This document shows, one piece after another, positions 54,112 to 62,219 of a DNA stretch of 64,000 nt. Source of the DNA: Sedimentisphaerales bacterium (lineage in GTDB: Bacteria > Planctomycetota > Phycisphaerae > Sedimentisphaerales > Anaerohalosphaeraceae). Below the pieces are notes generated by a model, which was not told the origin of the DNA, made no database searches, and saw nothing but the letters and a program-made list of their open reading frames with translations. The stretch covers positions 1 through 64,000 of the forward strand of contig JANQGW010000149.1 of NCBI GenBank assembly GCA_028282905.1, written 5' to 3'. The first letter of the stretch is position 1. Each line of letters begins with the position of its first letter. The translations under genes were made by a program, and so were the position numbers.

Positions 54112-54270
54112 ATGAAATATATTTGTATTAACTGCGGCTATATCTATGACCCCACCCTGGGCGACCCAACTGGCGGCATTGAACCGGGCACGGCCTTTGA
54201 AGATTTGCCCGAAGACTGGACCTGCCCTCTCTGCTACGTCACCAAAGACAACTTTGACCCGATTGATTAG
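54112..54270 (+). CDS. Rubredoxin
   Basis: 52 residues, a small gene. Cys5 and Cys8 in [11 protein letters not shown] and Cys38 and Cys41 in [15 protein letters not shown] form the four-Cys iron site. The usual Gly after the last Cys is Tyr here. Aromatic Tyr10, Tyr12 and Trp36 match the core. Rubredoxins carry single electrons in the cytoplasm, for instance to oxygen- or peroxide-reducing enzymes. AAGAGGAAAAT precedes the ATG. No partner enzyme is next to it. It stands alone, between repeats, after metH. Confidence 0.93.
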   Translation: MKYICINCGYIYDPTLGDPTGGIEPGTAFEDLPEDWTCPLCYVTKDNFDPID

Positions 54271-54300
54271 CTTTTTCAACCTCTTAAAGAGCTAAATACA

Positions 54301-54383
54301 TAAAACCGCAAATTTCACGGATTAACTCACATTCCCAATCAAAAAATATTTTCCGTGTAATTCAGTGCTTTCCGTGGTCAACT
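54301..54383. repeat. ACGGATT/CCGTGT intergenic repeat
   Basis: CGCAAATTTCACGGATTAA is followed by TTCCGTGTAATTCAGTGC and TCCGTGGTCAAC, an imperfect inverted pair of the family at 31375-31445. It lies between the convergent rubredoxin and outer-membrane-like genes. Confidence 0.5.
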
Positions 54384-54417
54384 CTTTATCATCCCTCTTT
54401 TACACAATTAACTGCAG

Positions 54418-55059
54418 TTAGAAGGAAAATTTGGTTTCGAAGCCGTATGTATAGCGGTCGTCCCAACCGTGGGTAGTTTGTTTTTTTTCGTGGAAGACGA
54501 AGATATCCACATCGAGTCTTTCATTCACGTCCCAGACCATGCCGGAATAGATGCGGGTTTGGTGAAGGCCGCTTGCCTCCTGGACGAAACACTCGTAGGC
54601 ACCATAGGGCTGGACCGGCAAATCGAACAGATCATGCGGCACATGCGCTTTGAGCCGGTTGCGATAGCGGAAAACATCGTTGCCCTGCTCGAAATCACGA
54701 AATTCCAAGCGGTTGCGGTTGGACCACTTCAAACCGAGCCATTTCTCCTTGGCAGTCGCTTCGACATACGGGCGGTTTTCCCGCTGCCATTCATGGCCGG
54801 ACTCTTTGTGATACTGCTTAAAACCCAGCCCCACATCCAGCCAGTCAGCGGCCTTATATTTGAAGCTGACAACATTTTCATGTTTATTGTGCTCGCCATC
54901 GCGAAAATGAAACTTCTGGGTCACCGTCATTTTCCACATGTCATTGAGAGCAAACGAAAAGCCGGCACCGGCACGGACCCCCTGGTTATCATCTGTCGCA
55001 CAACAGACGTCCACCGCAATCATCAATACAAAAATGCTGAACAAAGCCCGTTTGCTCAT
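54418..55059 (-). CDS. Outer-membrane-like beta-barrel protein (DUF2490-like)
   Basis: 213 residues with a signal peptide (MSKRALFSIFVLMIAVDVCC, cut near CAT). The mature chain alternates aromatic and polar residues: MWKMTVTQKFHFRDGEHNKH, LDVGLGFKQYHKE, KWLGLKWSNRNRLEFRDFEQ, and ends TYGFETKFSF with the C-terminal Phe typical of barrel proteins. This pattern recalls DUF2490-type outer-membrane proteins, perhaps eight strands. AGGAG stands before the ATG. Function is unknown. It is upstream of nothing on its strand; the ymdB-rny pair lies on its 5' side. Confidence 0.72.
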   Translation of the reverse strand: MSKRALFSIFVLMIAVDVCCATDDNQGVRAGAGFSFALNDMWKMTVTQKFHFRDGEHNKHENVVSFKYKAADWLDVGLGFKQYHKESGHEWQRENRPYVEATAKEKWLGLKWSNRNRLEFRDFEQGNDVFRYRNRLKAHVPHDLFDLPVQPYGAYECFVQEASGLHQTRIYSGMVWDVNERLDVDIFVFHEKKQTTHGWDDRYTYGFETKFSF

Positions 55060-55108
55060 TCTTGATATTCTCCTCTTTGATGATTTCTACTGCTTACTGA
55101 CCACTGTA

Positions 55109-55960
55109 TTAAAAGCTGCCGCCGTTTTCGGGGCGACCGTCGTCGCTGTCGTAGGTCAGGTCGTCACCGGGAGTGTTTTCTTTGTCTTCGATGCGCTGGA
55201 TCGACTCGGCTTTTTTGGTGTTGCCGTCTACTCTGGCAATAATCCCATTGATGCGCACATCGCCAGCGGCAATCTCGAACGGATAAGGCATCTGCGTGCG
55301 GAACGCGCGGATGACGCTTTCAGACTTGCGACCCAGCACAGAATCCATCGCCCCAGTCATGCCGATATCGGTAATATAAGCGGTTCCCTTGGGCAAAATC
55401 TTTTCATCAGCGGTCACAACGTGCGTATGCGTGCCGAATACGCAGCTGACCTTGCCGTCAAGGTAATAGCCCATCGCGATTTTTTCACTGGTGGCCTCGG
55501 CGTGCATCTCTACGAAGATCACGTCGGCCTCGTTACGAAGTTTACCGAGGATGCTATCAATCTTGGCATAGGGGCAATCCGCCGGTTTCATGAAAATACG
55601 CCCTATCAGCGTGACTACACCAACGGTGACGCCTTTGGAGGTTTGGTAAATCGCATAATCCTTGCCGGCAGCATAGGGCGACAGGTTTGCCGGGCGGACG
55701 ATGTTATTTTTGCCTTCGAGGACGGGGATGATGTCCTTTTTGCGATAGCAATGGTCGCCGAGTGTAATCAGATGCACGCCATATTTGCAGAGCTTTTCGT
55801 AAATCTGCGGAGTAATCCCCGATCCGCCCGCGGCATTCTCAGCATTGACGATGACGCAGTCAATCGCGTGCTCCTTGACCAGCGGAACGAGCTGCTGCGA
55901 CAGAATCCGCCGACCGGGCCGGCCGACCACATCACCAATACAGAGAACATTAACTTTCAT
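55109..55960 (-). CDS. ymdB: YmdB-family metallophosphoesterase (TIGR00282)
   Basis: 283 residues. GDVVGRPGRRILSQQL, VNAENAAGGSGITP, TLGDHCYRKKDII, VEMHAEATSEKIAMGYYLDG and FGTHTHVVTADEKILPKGTA match the binuclear-metal site of YmdB, a phosphodiesterase studied in Bacillus for 2',3'-cyclic nucleotides. TDIGMTGAMDSVLGR is the C-terminal signature. It lies 101 bases downstream of rny, a widely conserved pairing, so both probably act in RNA turnover. GGAG precedes the ATG. Confidence 0.94.
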   Translation of the reverse strand: MKVNVLCIGDVVGRPGRRILSQQLVPLVKEHAIDCVIVNAENAAGGSGITPQIYEKLCKYGVHLITLGDHCYRKKDIIPVLEGKNNIVRPANLSPYAAGKDYAIYQTSKGVTVGVVTLIGRIFMKPADCPYAKIDSILGKLRNEADVIFVEMHAEATSEKIAMGYYLDGKVSCVFGTHTHVVTADEKILPKGTAYITDIGMTGAMDSVLGRKSESVIRAFRTQMPYPFEIAAGDVRINGIIARVDGNTKKAESIQRIEDKENTPGDDLTYDSDDGRPENGGSF

Positions 55961-55976
55961 ATTACTCCACTACTAT

Positions 55977-56056
55977 GAACCACGGATGGACACTAATGAA
56001 CACGAATGAAAAAACTTATCAGATTGTCCGTGTAAATTCGTGTTTATTCGTGGTTC
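55977..56056. repeat. CCACGGATGGACACT inverted repeat
   Basis: GAACCACGGATGGACACTAA and AACACGAATGA are matched by TGTCCGTGTAAATTCGTG and CGTGGTTC at the other end, forming a large imperfect hairpin. It fills the gap between rny and ymdB. Confidence 0.65.
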
Positions 56057-56061
56057 TAATT

Positions 56062-57645
56062 TTATCGTGCGTATTCGACGCAGCGGACTTCACGCAGCAG
56101 TGTCACCTTGATTTCGCCGGGATAGGTCATCTCGTCTTCGATCTTCTTGGCGATATCGCGTGCGGTCTTCACGGCCGAGTCGTCTTTGATCTTGTCAGCA
56201 TCGACAATCACGCGGACCTCGCGGCCGGCCTGAATCGCGAAACAGTTTTCCACGCCTTCAAAACCAGCGGCAATGCCTTCGAGCTTTTCAAGCCGCTTGA
56301 TATAGCGTTCCAGCGTTTCCCGGCGGGCGCCCGGACGTGATGCACTGATCGCGTCAGCGGCCGCCACCAGCGGCGTATAGGGGTTGTCGGCGGGAATATC
56401 GCCGTGATGCGCCTCGACAGCGTTGAGCACAATCGCCGATTCCTTGAAGCGACGCAGGAAATTGGTTCCGATAGCCGGGTGGCCGCCTTCGATTTCGCGG
56501 TCCATCGCCTTGCCGATATCGTGCAGCAAGCCAGCGCGTTTAGCGATTGAGCCGTCAAGCCCAAGTTCGTCAGCCATGACCTGGGCCAGGAAGGCCACTT
56601 CCACGCTGTGACGCAGTACATTCTGTCCGTAGCTGGTGCGATAATGTAATGCACCCAGCATTCCGATGATTTTATTGTTCAGGCCGCGAACATCGACTTC
56701 TTCGGCGGCTTCTTTACCAATCTGTGTCACCTTCGCGTGAACGTCTTTTTTCGTTTGGTTGACGACCTCTTCAATACGGGTCGGGTGAATCCGGCCGTCC
56801 TGAATCAGCCGTTCCATGCTCAAACGGGCCACTTCCCGGCGAATCGGGTTAAAACCGCTAACGACGATAATCCCTGGTGTGTCATCGACAATCACATCGA
56901 CACCGGTGGATTTCTCAAAGGCCCGAATATTACGGCCTTCACGGCCAATAATCCGCCCCTTCATGTCATCGCTGGGGATATCGACCATCGAGACGCTAAC
57001 ATCGCAGGTCTGCTCGGCAGCATACCGCTGAATCGCCAGGTTGATAACCTCCTTGGACTTCTCCTCGGCAGTTTCCTCGGCTTGGGTGACTTTTCGCTGA
57101 ATCAACTGGCTCATTTCGCGTTCGCACTCGTCTTCCAGGCGCGTCAGCAGCAATTCTTTGGCCTGCTCCATATCCAGCGAGGTAATCTTCAAAAGCTGAT
57201 TTTTCTGCTGGGTAATCAGCGAAGATAACTCTTTATTGCGGTTTTGGGCCGCATTCATCTGGCGAGCCAACTCTTTCTCATTATTTTTGACTTGCTTTTG
57301 TTGCTGGCGAATTTTGTCCTGTTGGCGTTCGACGGTATCTTCCCGCTTGGAGACGTCCAATTCCTGCTTTCGCAGTTCTTTTTCCCGAACGTTCATTTCA
57401 TTGGAAAGTTCTTCCCGCTTTTTCATCTTTTCGGCGGCGGCATCGACCTGTGCTTCTTTAATGATCGTCTCGGCCTGTTTTTTTGCGGTTTCAATCCGGC
57501 TGTCAAGCTCTTCTTTGAGTGCTTTGGCACGATTCTTCGCAACGGTTTTCTGGACGACAAATACCACAATCGCACCTACCAAGGCACCCGCGATAAGTCC
57601 CACCAAAAGAAACACCGACGGCGAAATTTGTGCTAATATGTTCAT
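56062..57645 (-). CDS. rny: Ribonuclease Y
   Basis: 527 residues. An N-terminal membrane anchor (SVFLLVGLIAGALVGAIVVF) is followed by a long coiled coil rich in Lys/Glu/Gln (KQAETIIKEAQVDAAAEKMK to LITQQKNQ). Then come a KH domain (IPSDDMKGRIIGREGRNIRA) and an HD domain (RHSVEVAFLAQVMADELGLD and LLHDIGKAMDREIEGGHPAI), whose His-Asp residues hold the metal ions. RNase Y is a membrane-bound endoribonuclease that starts mRNA decay. AGAAAGGG lies ahead of the ATG. A 7-bp hairpin just upstream may affect its translation. Confidence 0.97.
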   Translation of the reverse strand: MNILAQISPSVFLLVGLIAGALVGAIVVFVVQKTVAKNRAKALKEELDSRIETAKKQAETIIKEAQVDAAAEKMKKREELSNEMNVREKELRKQELDVSKREDTVERQQDKIRQQQKQVKNNEKELARQMNAAQNRNKELSSLITQQKNQLLKITSLDMEQAKELLLTRLEDECEREMSQLIQRKVTQAEETAEEKSKEVINLAIQRYAAEQTCDVSVSMVDIPSDDMKGRIIGREGRNIRAFEKSTGVDVIVDDTPGIIVVSGFNPIRREVARLSMERLIQDGRIHPTRIEEVVNQTKKDVHAKVTQIGKEAAEEVDVRGLNNKIIGMLGALHYRTSYGQNVLRHSVEVAFLAQVMADELGLDGSIAKRAGLLHDIGKAMDREIEGGHPAIGTNFLRRFKESAIVLNAVEAHHGDIPADNPYTPLVAAADAISASRPGARRETLERYIKRLEKLEGIAAGFEGVENCFAIQAGREVRVIVDADKIKDDSAVKTARDIAKKIEDEMTYPGEIKVTLLREVRCVEYAR

Positions 57646-57661
57646 AATCGGCCCTTTCTGT

Positions 57662-57681
57662 CCGCCCTAAAAACAGGGCGG
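57662..57681 (-). promoter_or_regulatory. Hairpin before the rny ribosome site
   Basis: CCGCCCT pairs with AGGGCGG across six bases, ending about 17 bases before the rny ATG and just beyond the ribosome site. Candidate translational or decay control element; no T-run. Confidence 0.35.
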
Positions 57682-58439
57682 CACTGGTTCTATGAATTTG
57701 CAGAGATTACGGACATGCACAAGCTACAGCACAAGAGATGTTTGCGTGAAAAAATGATACTGGTTTTTATATAACTATCGCGTAGAGAGGGCTATAAAAT
57801 AACAGACAGTCCCCCTTTTTGAACAAAAAAACGGCTTTTTTGCGTCAAATAACCGTCCTTACCTCGTTCAAAACCCAGGCTTCTCCTTATTCCGCCAAGG
57901 GATCGCAACACCATTATCACCAAATTCCTTTCGCCATACTCACCGACTCGCTTTCGTTTTTGGACTTGGCGAAAACCTTTTTGTATCGTCTTCATTCGCC
58001 TTTCGCCCGACTCCGCGAAATCGATGTTCTTGAAGCTTTGCCTGCAATGTCACCACTGCAAATCGTAATTTATATTATCCTGCCGGCAGAAAACCTGCGG
58101 CTGAAAACACAGTCTCATCCTCAAACATCGAGCTTATTACTTAATATTACTCGATTTATGTTTTGGGTCAAGAAAAATCCGCACCCACAAACGCTTTGCG
58201 AGCACTTTATGAGTTCTCGACATCTGCTGTTTGGTTTAATCCAGTGTCCACGCTGTTTTATCGGACATTTATGTCATAAAACAGCTATAAATCTTCGAAA
58301 AAACGCCCTTTTTTGCCCGGATGGTTATTTCGTTCTGCCCGTAAACCGATATGAGATTGCCGAATCAGGGAGACGGCACCGTAGAGAACTTAAGGACAGG
58401 CGACAACCCGACCTGCGGGTCGGCTTGGGAGTTTGATCG
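57682..58439. other. 758-base intergenic region upstream of the HTH-receiver gene
   Basis: I can find no convincing gene. A 205-codon frame at 57819-58436 lacks a ribosome site, has no recognisable domain and codes a Ser/His/Arg-rich chain, so it is not called; a 67-codon minus frame at 57792-57995 is also weak. A TTGACC/TAATAT pair 16 bases apart, minus strand near 58170-58140, might be an rny promoter. A GC-rich CCGACC/GGTCGG hairpin lies at 58409-58424, with GGGAG just before the next ATG. Confidence 0.35.
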
Positions 58440-59018
58440 ATGATATTAAAAAAAGATGTGTTGACAACAGGTCAGGTAGCTGAAATTTGTAACGTTGCGC
58501 CGCGCACGGTGACCAAATGGTTTGACGCCGGACGGCTGCGGGGCTACCGGATTCCCGGTTCACGTGACCGGCGCATTCCACTCAGTGATTTGATCGCCTT
58601 CATGAAGGAACACGATATCCCGACCGACGGACTCGAAAAAGGATCTGTTCGCATCCTCATCATCGACAGTCAGACCGAAACAGCCCGCCGGTTCGCCGAA
58701 GAACTGGAAACTCAGGGCAGTTTTGATATCGAATGCGCCCACAACAGCTTTGACGCGGGACTGATGGTCCAGAAATTCATGCCAAATGTTATCCTGATTG
58801 ACCTGATGAGCAATGAGATCAACGCACACCACCTCTGCGATTATGTCCGCAACAATGCAGAACTGACCGATTGTGCGGTCATCGCAATGGCCGGCGGATT
58901 GAGCGAAAACGAAGCCGCCAATCTGTGCCGACAGGGATTCGCCGCCGTCATTACCGACCCGGCCGATATTGGTCAAACCCTGCAAGCCATTCAGGAAAGC
59001 TGTTCTGTCCTGCAGTAA
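58440..59018 (+). CDS. HTH regulator with receiver-like domain
   Basis: 192 residues. Residues 6-55 are a MerR/excisionase-like helix-turn-helix (LTTGQVAEICNVAPRTVTKW and RGYRIPGSRDRRIPLSD), which likely binds DNA. Residues 70-190 have a receiver fold: RILIIDSQTETARRFAEEL, the candidate phospho-Asp121 in ILIDLMSNEI. However the acidic pocket has Asp76 followed by Ser, the Thr/Ser switch is a Gly pair (AMAGG), and the Lys of the KP motif is Asp (ITDPAD). So phosphorylation is doubtful. The combination is common in Planctomycetes; its targets are unknown. GGGAGTTTGATCG precedes the ATG. Confidence 0.82.
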   Translation: MILKKDVLTTGQVAEICNVAPRTVTKWFDAGRLRGYRIPGSRDRRIPLSDLIAFMKEHDIPTDGLEKGSVRILIIDSQTETARRFAEELETQGSFDIECAHNSFDAGLMVQKFMPNVILIDLMSNEINAHHLCDYVRNNAELTDCAVIAMAGGLSENEAANLCRQGFAAVITDPADIGQTLQAIQESCSVLQ

Positions 59019-59035
59019 TGCTTTATCCCGAATTG

Positions 59036-60328
59036 TCAGCTTGCCTCCAATACGTAATATGCTGAATCAAAGTAATAGGGACGTCTATTGAGCACAAAGC
59101 CTTTCTGATAAGCCGCTCTCAGGAAATCCAGCAACTGCTCTTGCGTGATTTCAATAAATTCGCCTTGCGTGTACATTCCATCACCATAAATAACCGGATA
59201 ATGATCCCAAAACTTCCAATCCGCTTTTTCAACATCAGAACCAAACCCTACCTGTTTGTCACCGACTTTCACTCGAATTGAGCCTTTTACATCGATTTCT
59301 TTGGCCAGGAGAGGATGCAGTTTGCCGGGCAACAGAGTTCCCACATTTGTCTGATTAGGATTAGTTAGAATCCATGAATATCCAACCTCTGAAACAAGAT
59401 AGCCACTCAAACTCCGGCAATAAATAACTTTACACTCACGAAAGCGCTTTCCTGGAATAATTCGCCCTACAGTTTTTAAAGCAGTTTCAAAAGTTATAAA
59501 ATCTGAATCGCATGAAATTGGAATCACCTTCGTATAACTCTGCACTGACCGTGACCATCCTGTTTTCTTGGGATCGGACAAGACAATTTTTCGAAAATCA
59601 TGTAAGTCCGGAATTAAAACAGCACGGTACGAACAGTCTGTTCCGATTCTTGTGATTGGTTTTCCGACTTGATTCAAAGCCTTCCATCTTTTGATATCAA
59701 AAGGATAATAATATAATGATGACATCGACCACCTGTTTGTATTCACTTTAAAAGACATTCTTGATGTCGCAGGCCGCCTTTGCTTATTGGTATTTACATT
59801 CGGAATATATATTGCCAAAGGCGTCGTCGCTTGCCTATCATTTGAAGTTGTCTTGTCAAGTACACAATATGAAACTCGAAACTGCTCTTTCTGAGCCACA
59901 GGCCTATAGACATGATGTATGGTCACACTTTCGCCCGGCAACAAAAGCCCTTCGTAAAATGTCTGTTTTGTTCTTCGCTGCGACAGCATATTATATATGT
60001 ACAGATCCTTTTCAGAATCTCTGTCAATCTTGCCGTAAACCGCCCCGAAAAGCGAGATTGCCTCCTCGCCCCAATTTACCACAGGTTGAATTGAAGTTAC
60101 CACAATACGCCAGTCAGAAACATTCTTCAGCGTAAAAGCAACCTTTTGAAACTCCCCAAATACAAAGCTTACACTATCTACCGGTTTAACATCCAGAGTC
60201 ACTGGTGCCCATATCCCACTCTCTGTTTGAGTAGGATTTGACATATTTCCTTGAGATTGTTCAGATTCAGCAGCAATAGTTGCCAATCCGACCAATGTAA
60301 AGCAAGCTATTAAAAATGATTTCTTCAT
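59036..60328 (-). CDS. Exported protein of unknown function
   Basis: 430 residues from the ATG at 60328; AAGG lies nine bases ahead, and a GTG at 60337 adds three residues. A signal peptide (MKKSFLIACFTLVGLATIA, cut after AE) is clear. The mature chain is beta-rich: KVAFTLKNVSDWRIVVTSIQ near the N-terminus resembles an Ig-like strand pattern, and SFKVNTNRWSMSSLYYYPFD, then GYSWILTNPNQTNVGTLLPG, later. I recognise no domain. The DNA is more AT-rich than average. It stands between the regulator gene and dprA, on the minus strand. Confidence 0.66.
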   Translation of the reverse strand: MKKSFLIACFTLVGLATIAAESEQSQGNMSNPTQTESGIWAPVTLDVKPVDSVSFVFGEFQKVAFTLKNVSDWRIVVTSIQPVVNWGEEAISLFGAVYGKIDRDSEKDLYIYNMLSQRRTKQTFYEGLLLPGESVTIHHVYRPVAQKEQFRVSYCVLDKTTSNDRQATTPLAIYIPNVNTNKQRRPATSRMSFKVNTNRWSMSSLYYYPFDIKRWKALNQVGKPITRIGTDCSYRAVLIPDLHDFRKIVLSDPKKTGWSRSVQSYTKVIPISCDSDFITFETALKTVGRIIPGKRFRECKVIYCRSLSGYLVSEVGYSWILTNPNQTNVGTLLPGKLHPLLAKEIDVKGSIRVKVGDKQVGFGSDVEKADWKFWDHYPVIYGDGMYTQGEFIEITQEQLLDFLRAAYQKGFVLNRRPYYFDSAYYVLEAS

Positions 60329-60400
60329 ATGCGTCACCTTCCAGCCAAACTATCTTTACTATACTTGATGTCCGCGCAAACACTTGTAAAAGTTGTGTAA

Positions 60401-61561
60401 CTACTCCTTCCGGCGTTTGATGAACATGTTACCGGGGAGTTGCTTAATGATTCCTTTTAACTGGAGGCTGATGACGGCAGCGTTGACTTTGCCGACAGGC
60501 AGTTGGGTGTGGGCGATCAATTCCTCTAAATGAACCGGCTCGGAGTTCAGGTGTGATAAAATTGCGGTTTCTTCGTCGGTCAGATTCAGCCGGGACAGGT
60601 CGAACAGACTGCCCTGGGCCTGGTGCGTCGCGTCTTCGGCGGCGGCTTCGCTGTATTCTTTCAGCCCTTCACCTACATGTCCGAGGGTATCCATGATATC
60701 GTCGATATTTTCAATGAGCCTTGCCCCCTGCTTGAGCAGTTTGTGGCAGCCGGCGCTGGTTGGGGAATCGACCCGCCCGGGAACGGCCATGACCTCGCGG
60801 TTGTTATCCAGTGCGGCCTGTGCGGAGATCAGTGCCCCGCTGCGATAGGTCGCCTCGACTACCAGCACGCCCATCGAAAGCCCAGCGATAATGCGGTTGC
60901 GGGCGGGAAAGTTTTCCGACAACGGCTCATACGTCAGCGGCAGTTCGCTGATCACCGCCCCGTTTTCGGCGATTTGCTCAAACAGTGCCTCGTTCTCCGG
61001 CGGGAATACGTTTTTCAAGCCGCAGCCCTGGACGGCAATGGTTCGCCCCTTGGCAGAAAGCGCTCCGCGGTGGGCGGCTGAATCAATGCCGCGAGCCAAG
61101 CCGCTGACAATGGTAAACCCCGCAGAGGAAAGAAGATGTGAAAAACGGTTGGCCTGTTCGGTGCCGTAGTGACTGCATCGCCGGCAACCCACAATCGCCA
61201 TAGCCAGACTGTCGGCTCGTGTCAGCGTACCCTTGACATACAACACCGGCGGCGGGTCATAAATCGCACGGAGCGGAGCGGGGTATCGCTCGTCCTGTAA
61301 ATGGATCAGCCGGACGCCCAACTTTGCCGCGAGGTCCAATTCTTTTGCTGTGTCAAAATCGCCCCGGGTGCGGGCGATGGCCTCAGCAGTTTTGGGGCCG
61401 ATCTTGTCCACCTTCATCAACTGAGCCACGGATGCGCCTAAAATCCGTTCTATGGAGCCAAAATAAGCCAGTAATCGTTTAAAAATGGTTGGGCCGACAC
61501 CTTCGGCACGAATGAGCTGCAACCAGAGCTCGATTTGCGAACTATTTTCACCGATACGCAT
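60401..61561 (-). CDS. dprA: DNA processing protein DprA
   Basis: 386 residues. The start at 61561 is fixed by AGGAGGTTTA right before MRIGENSS; longer frames upstream are not used. An N-terminal SAM/HhH-like region (ELWLQLIRAEGVGPTIFKRL) leads to the Rossmann DprA core: LAMAIVGCRRCSHYGTEQ, TIVSGLARGIDSAAHRGAL, VFPPENEALFEQIAENGAVI, NRIIAGLSMGVLVVEA and AVPGRVDSPTSAGCHKLLKQ. The C-terminal winged helix (LNLTDEETAILSHLN) is the DprA/Smf tail. DprA loads RecA on incoming single-stranded DNA during transformation. No other competence genes are near. Confidence 0.96.
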   Translation of the reverse strand: MRIGENSSQIELWLQLIRAEGVGPTIFKRLLAYFGSIERILGASVAQLMKVDKIGPKTAEAIARTRGDFDTAKELDLAAKLGVRLIHLQDERYPAPLRAIYDPPPVLYVKGTLTRADSLAMAIVGCRRCSHYGTEQANRFSHLLSSAGFTIVSGLARGIDSAAHRGALSAKGRTIAVQGCGLKNVFPPENEALFEQIAENGAVISELPLTYEPLSENFPARNRIIAGLSMGVLVVEATYRSGALISAQAALDNNREVMAVPGRVDSPTSAGCHKLLKQGARLIENIDDIMDTLGHVGEGLKEYSEAAAEDATHQAQGSLFDLSRLNLTDEETAILSHLNSEPVHLEELIAHTQLPVGKVNAAVISLQLKGIIKQLPGNMFIKRRKE

Positions 61562-61824
61562 TAAACCTCCTTTTTGTTGCACTTTTTGCGCTTTTATTTC
61601 AAAAAGTCTATTTAAAAATGCGACAATGTCAAGTAGAATACCCAATCTGGTCGCTGGCCAGTGAAAGTGGTTAAAGATCAAAGTCCAAAATTTAAATTAA
61701 GAAGCTACCTTTGGAAGCTGATAACTAATATATAGATACTTCGACTCCCTTCGGTCGCTCCGGAAACAATCCTTTGCGAAAGTGGGAAAAATCGGTAACT
61801 GTTAACTGATAACTGGATAATGTA

Positions 61825-62208
61825 ATGGGTTTTTGCACTGCGATTAATTGTATGGACGGCCGGGTTCAGCTTCCGGTGATTCAGTATCTGATGGACCGCT
61901 TTCATGTGGAGTATATTGACAGCATCACCGAGGCCGGGCCGGTACGATTTTTCGACGGTCAGGGCGACCCGCATGTCTTCCAGGACATTCTCGACCGGAT
62001 TGATATCTCTGTGGGAAAACACGACAGCCATGTGATCGCACTGTGCAGCCACGCCGGATGCGCGGGCAACCCTGCCCCGGACGACGTACAGAAGACCCAA
62101 CTCGCGAAGGCCGTGCCCTTCCTGAAGGAAAAGTACCCCGACTGTCAGGTCATTGGCCTCTGGCTCGACCAGGATGGCGACCAATGGATCATCCACGAGA
62201 TGGTATAA
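61825..62208 (+). CDS. Small carbonic-anhydrase-like protein
   Basis: 127 residues. Cys9, Asp11 and Arg13 in INCMDGRVQLP and the pair His76 and Cys79 in CSHAGCAGNPAP match the zinc ligands and Asp-Arg dyad of beta-carbonic anhydrases. The chain is about half the usual length and lacks the long N-terminal helices, so it resembles the putative carbonic-anhydrase group (Pro_CA_2 type). Activity toward CO2 or another small substrate is uncertain. It begins after a phrase-like repeat (TAACTGTTAACTGATAACTG) and precedes traX by 12 bases. Confidence 0.72.
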   Translation: MGFCTAINCMDGRVQLPVIQYLMDRFHVEYIDSITEAGPVRFFDGQGDPHVFQDILDRIDISVGKHDSHVIALCSHAGCAGNPAPDDVQKTQLAKAVPFLKEKYPDCQVIGLWLDQDGDQWIIHEMV

Positions 62209-62219
62209 TCATTGAGGCA

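Noticed and set aside
57819-58436. 205-codon frame upstream of the HTH-receiver gene
   Set aside because: No ribosome site, no domain, Ser/His/Arg-rich composition and an end only three bases before a well-supported gene. It could still be a diverged gene, but the sequence gives no support.
61562-61681. Longer DprA start at 61681
   Set aside because: AGGAGG directly precedes the ATG at 61561, and the added 40 residues overlap AT-rich intergenic DNA with no family match.
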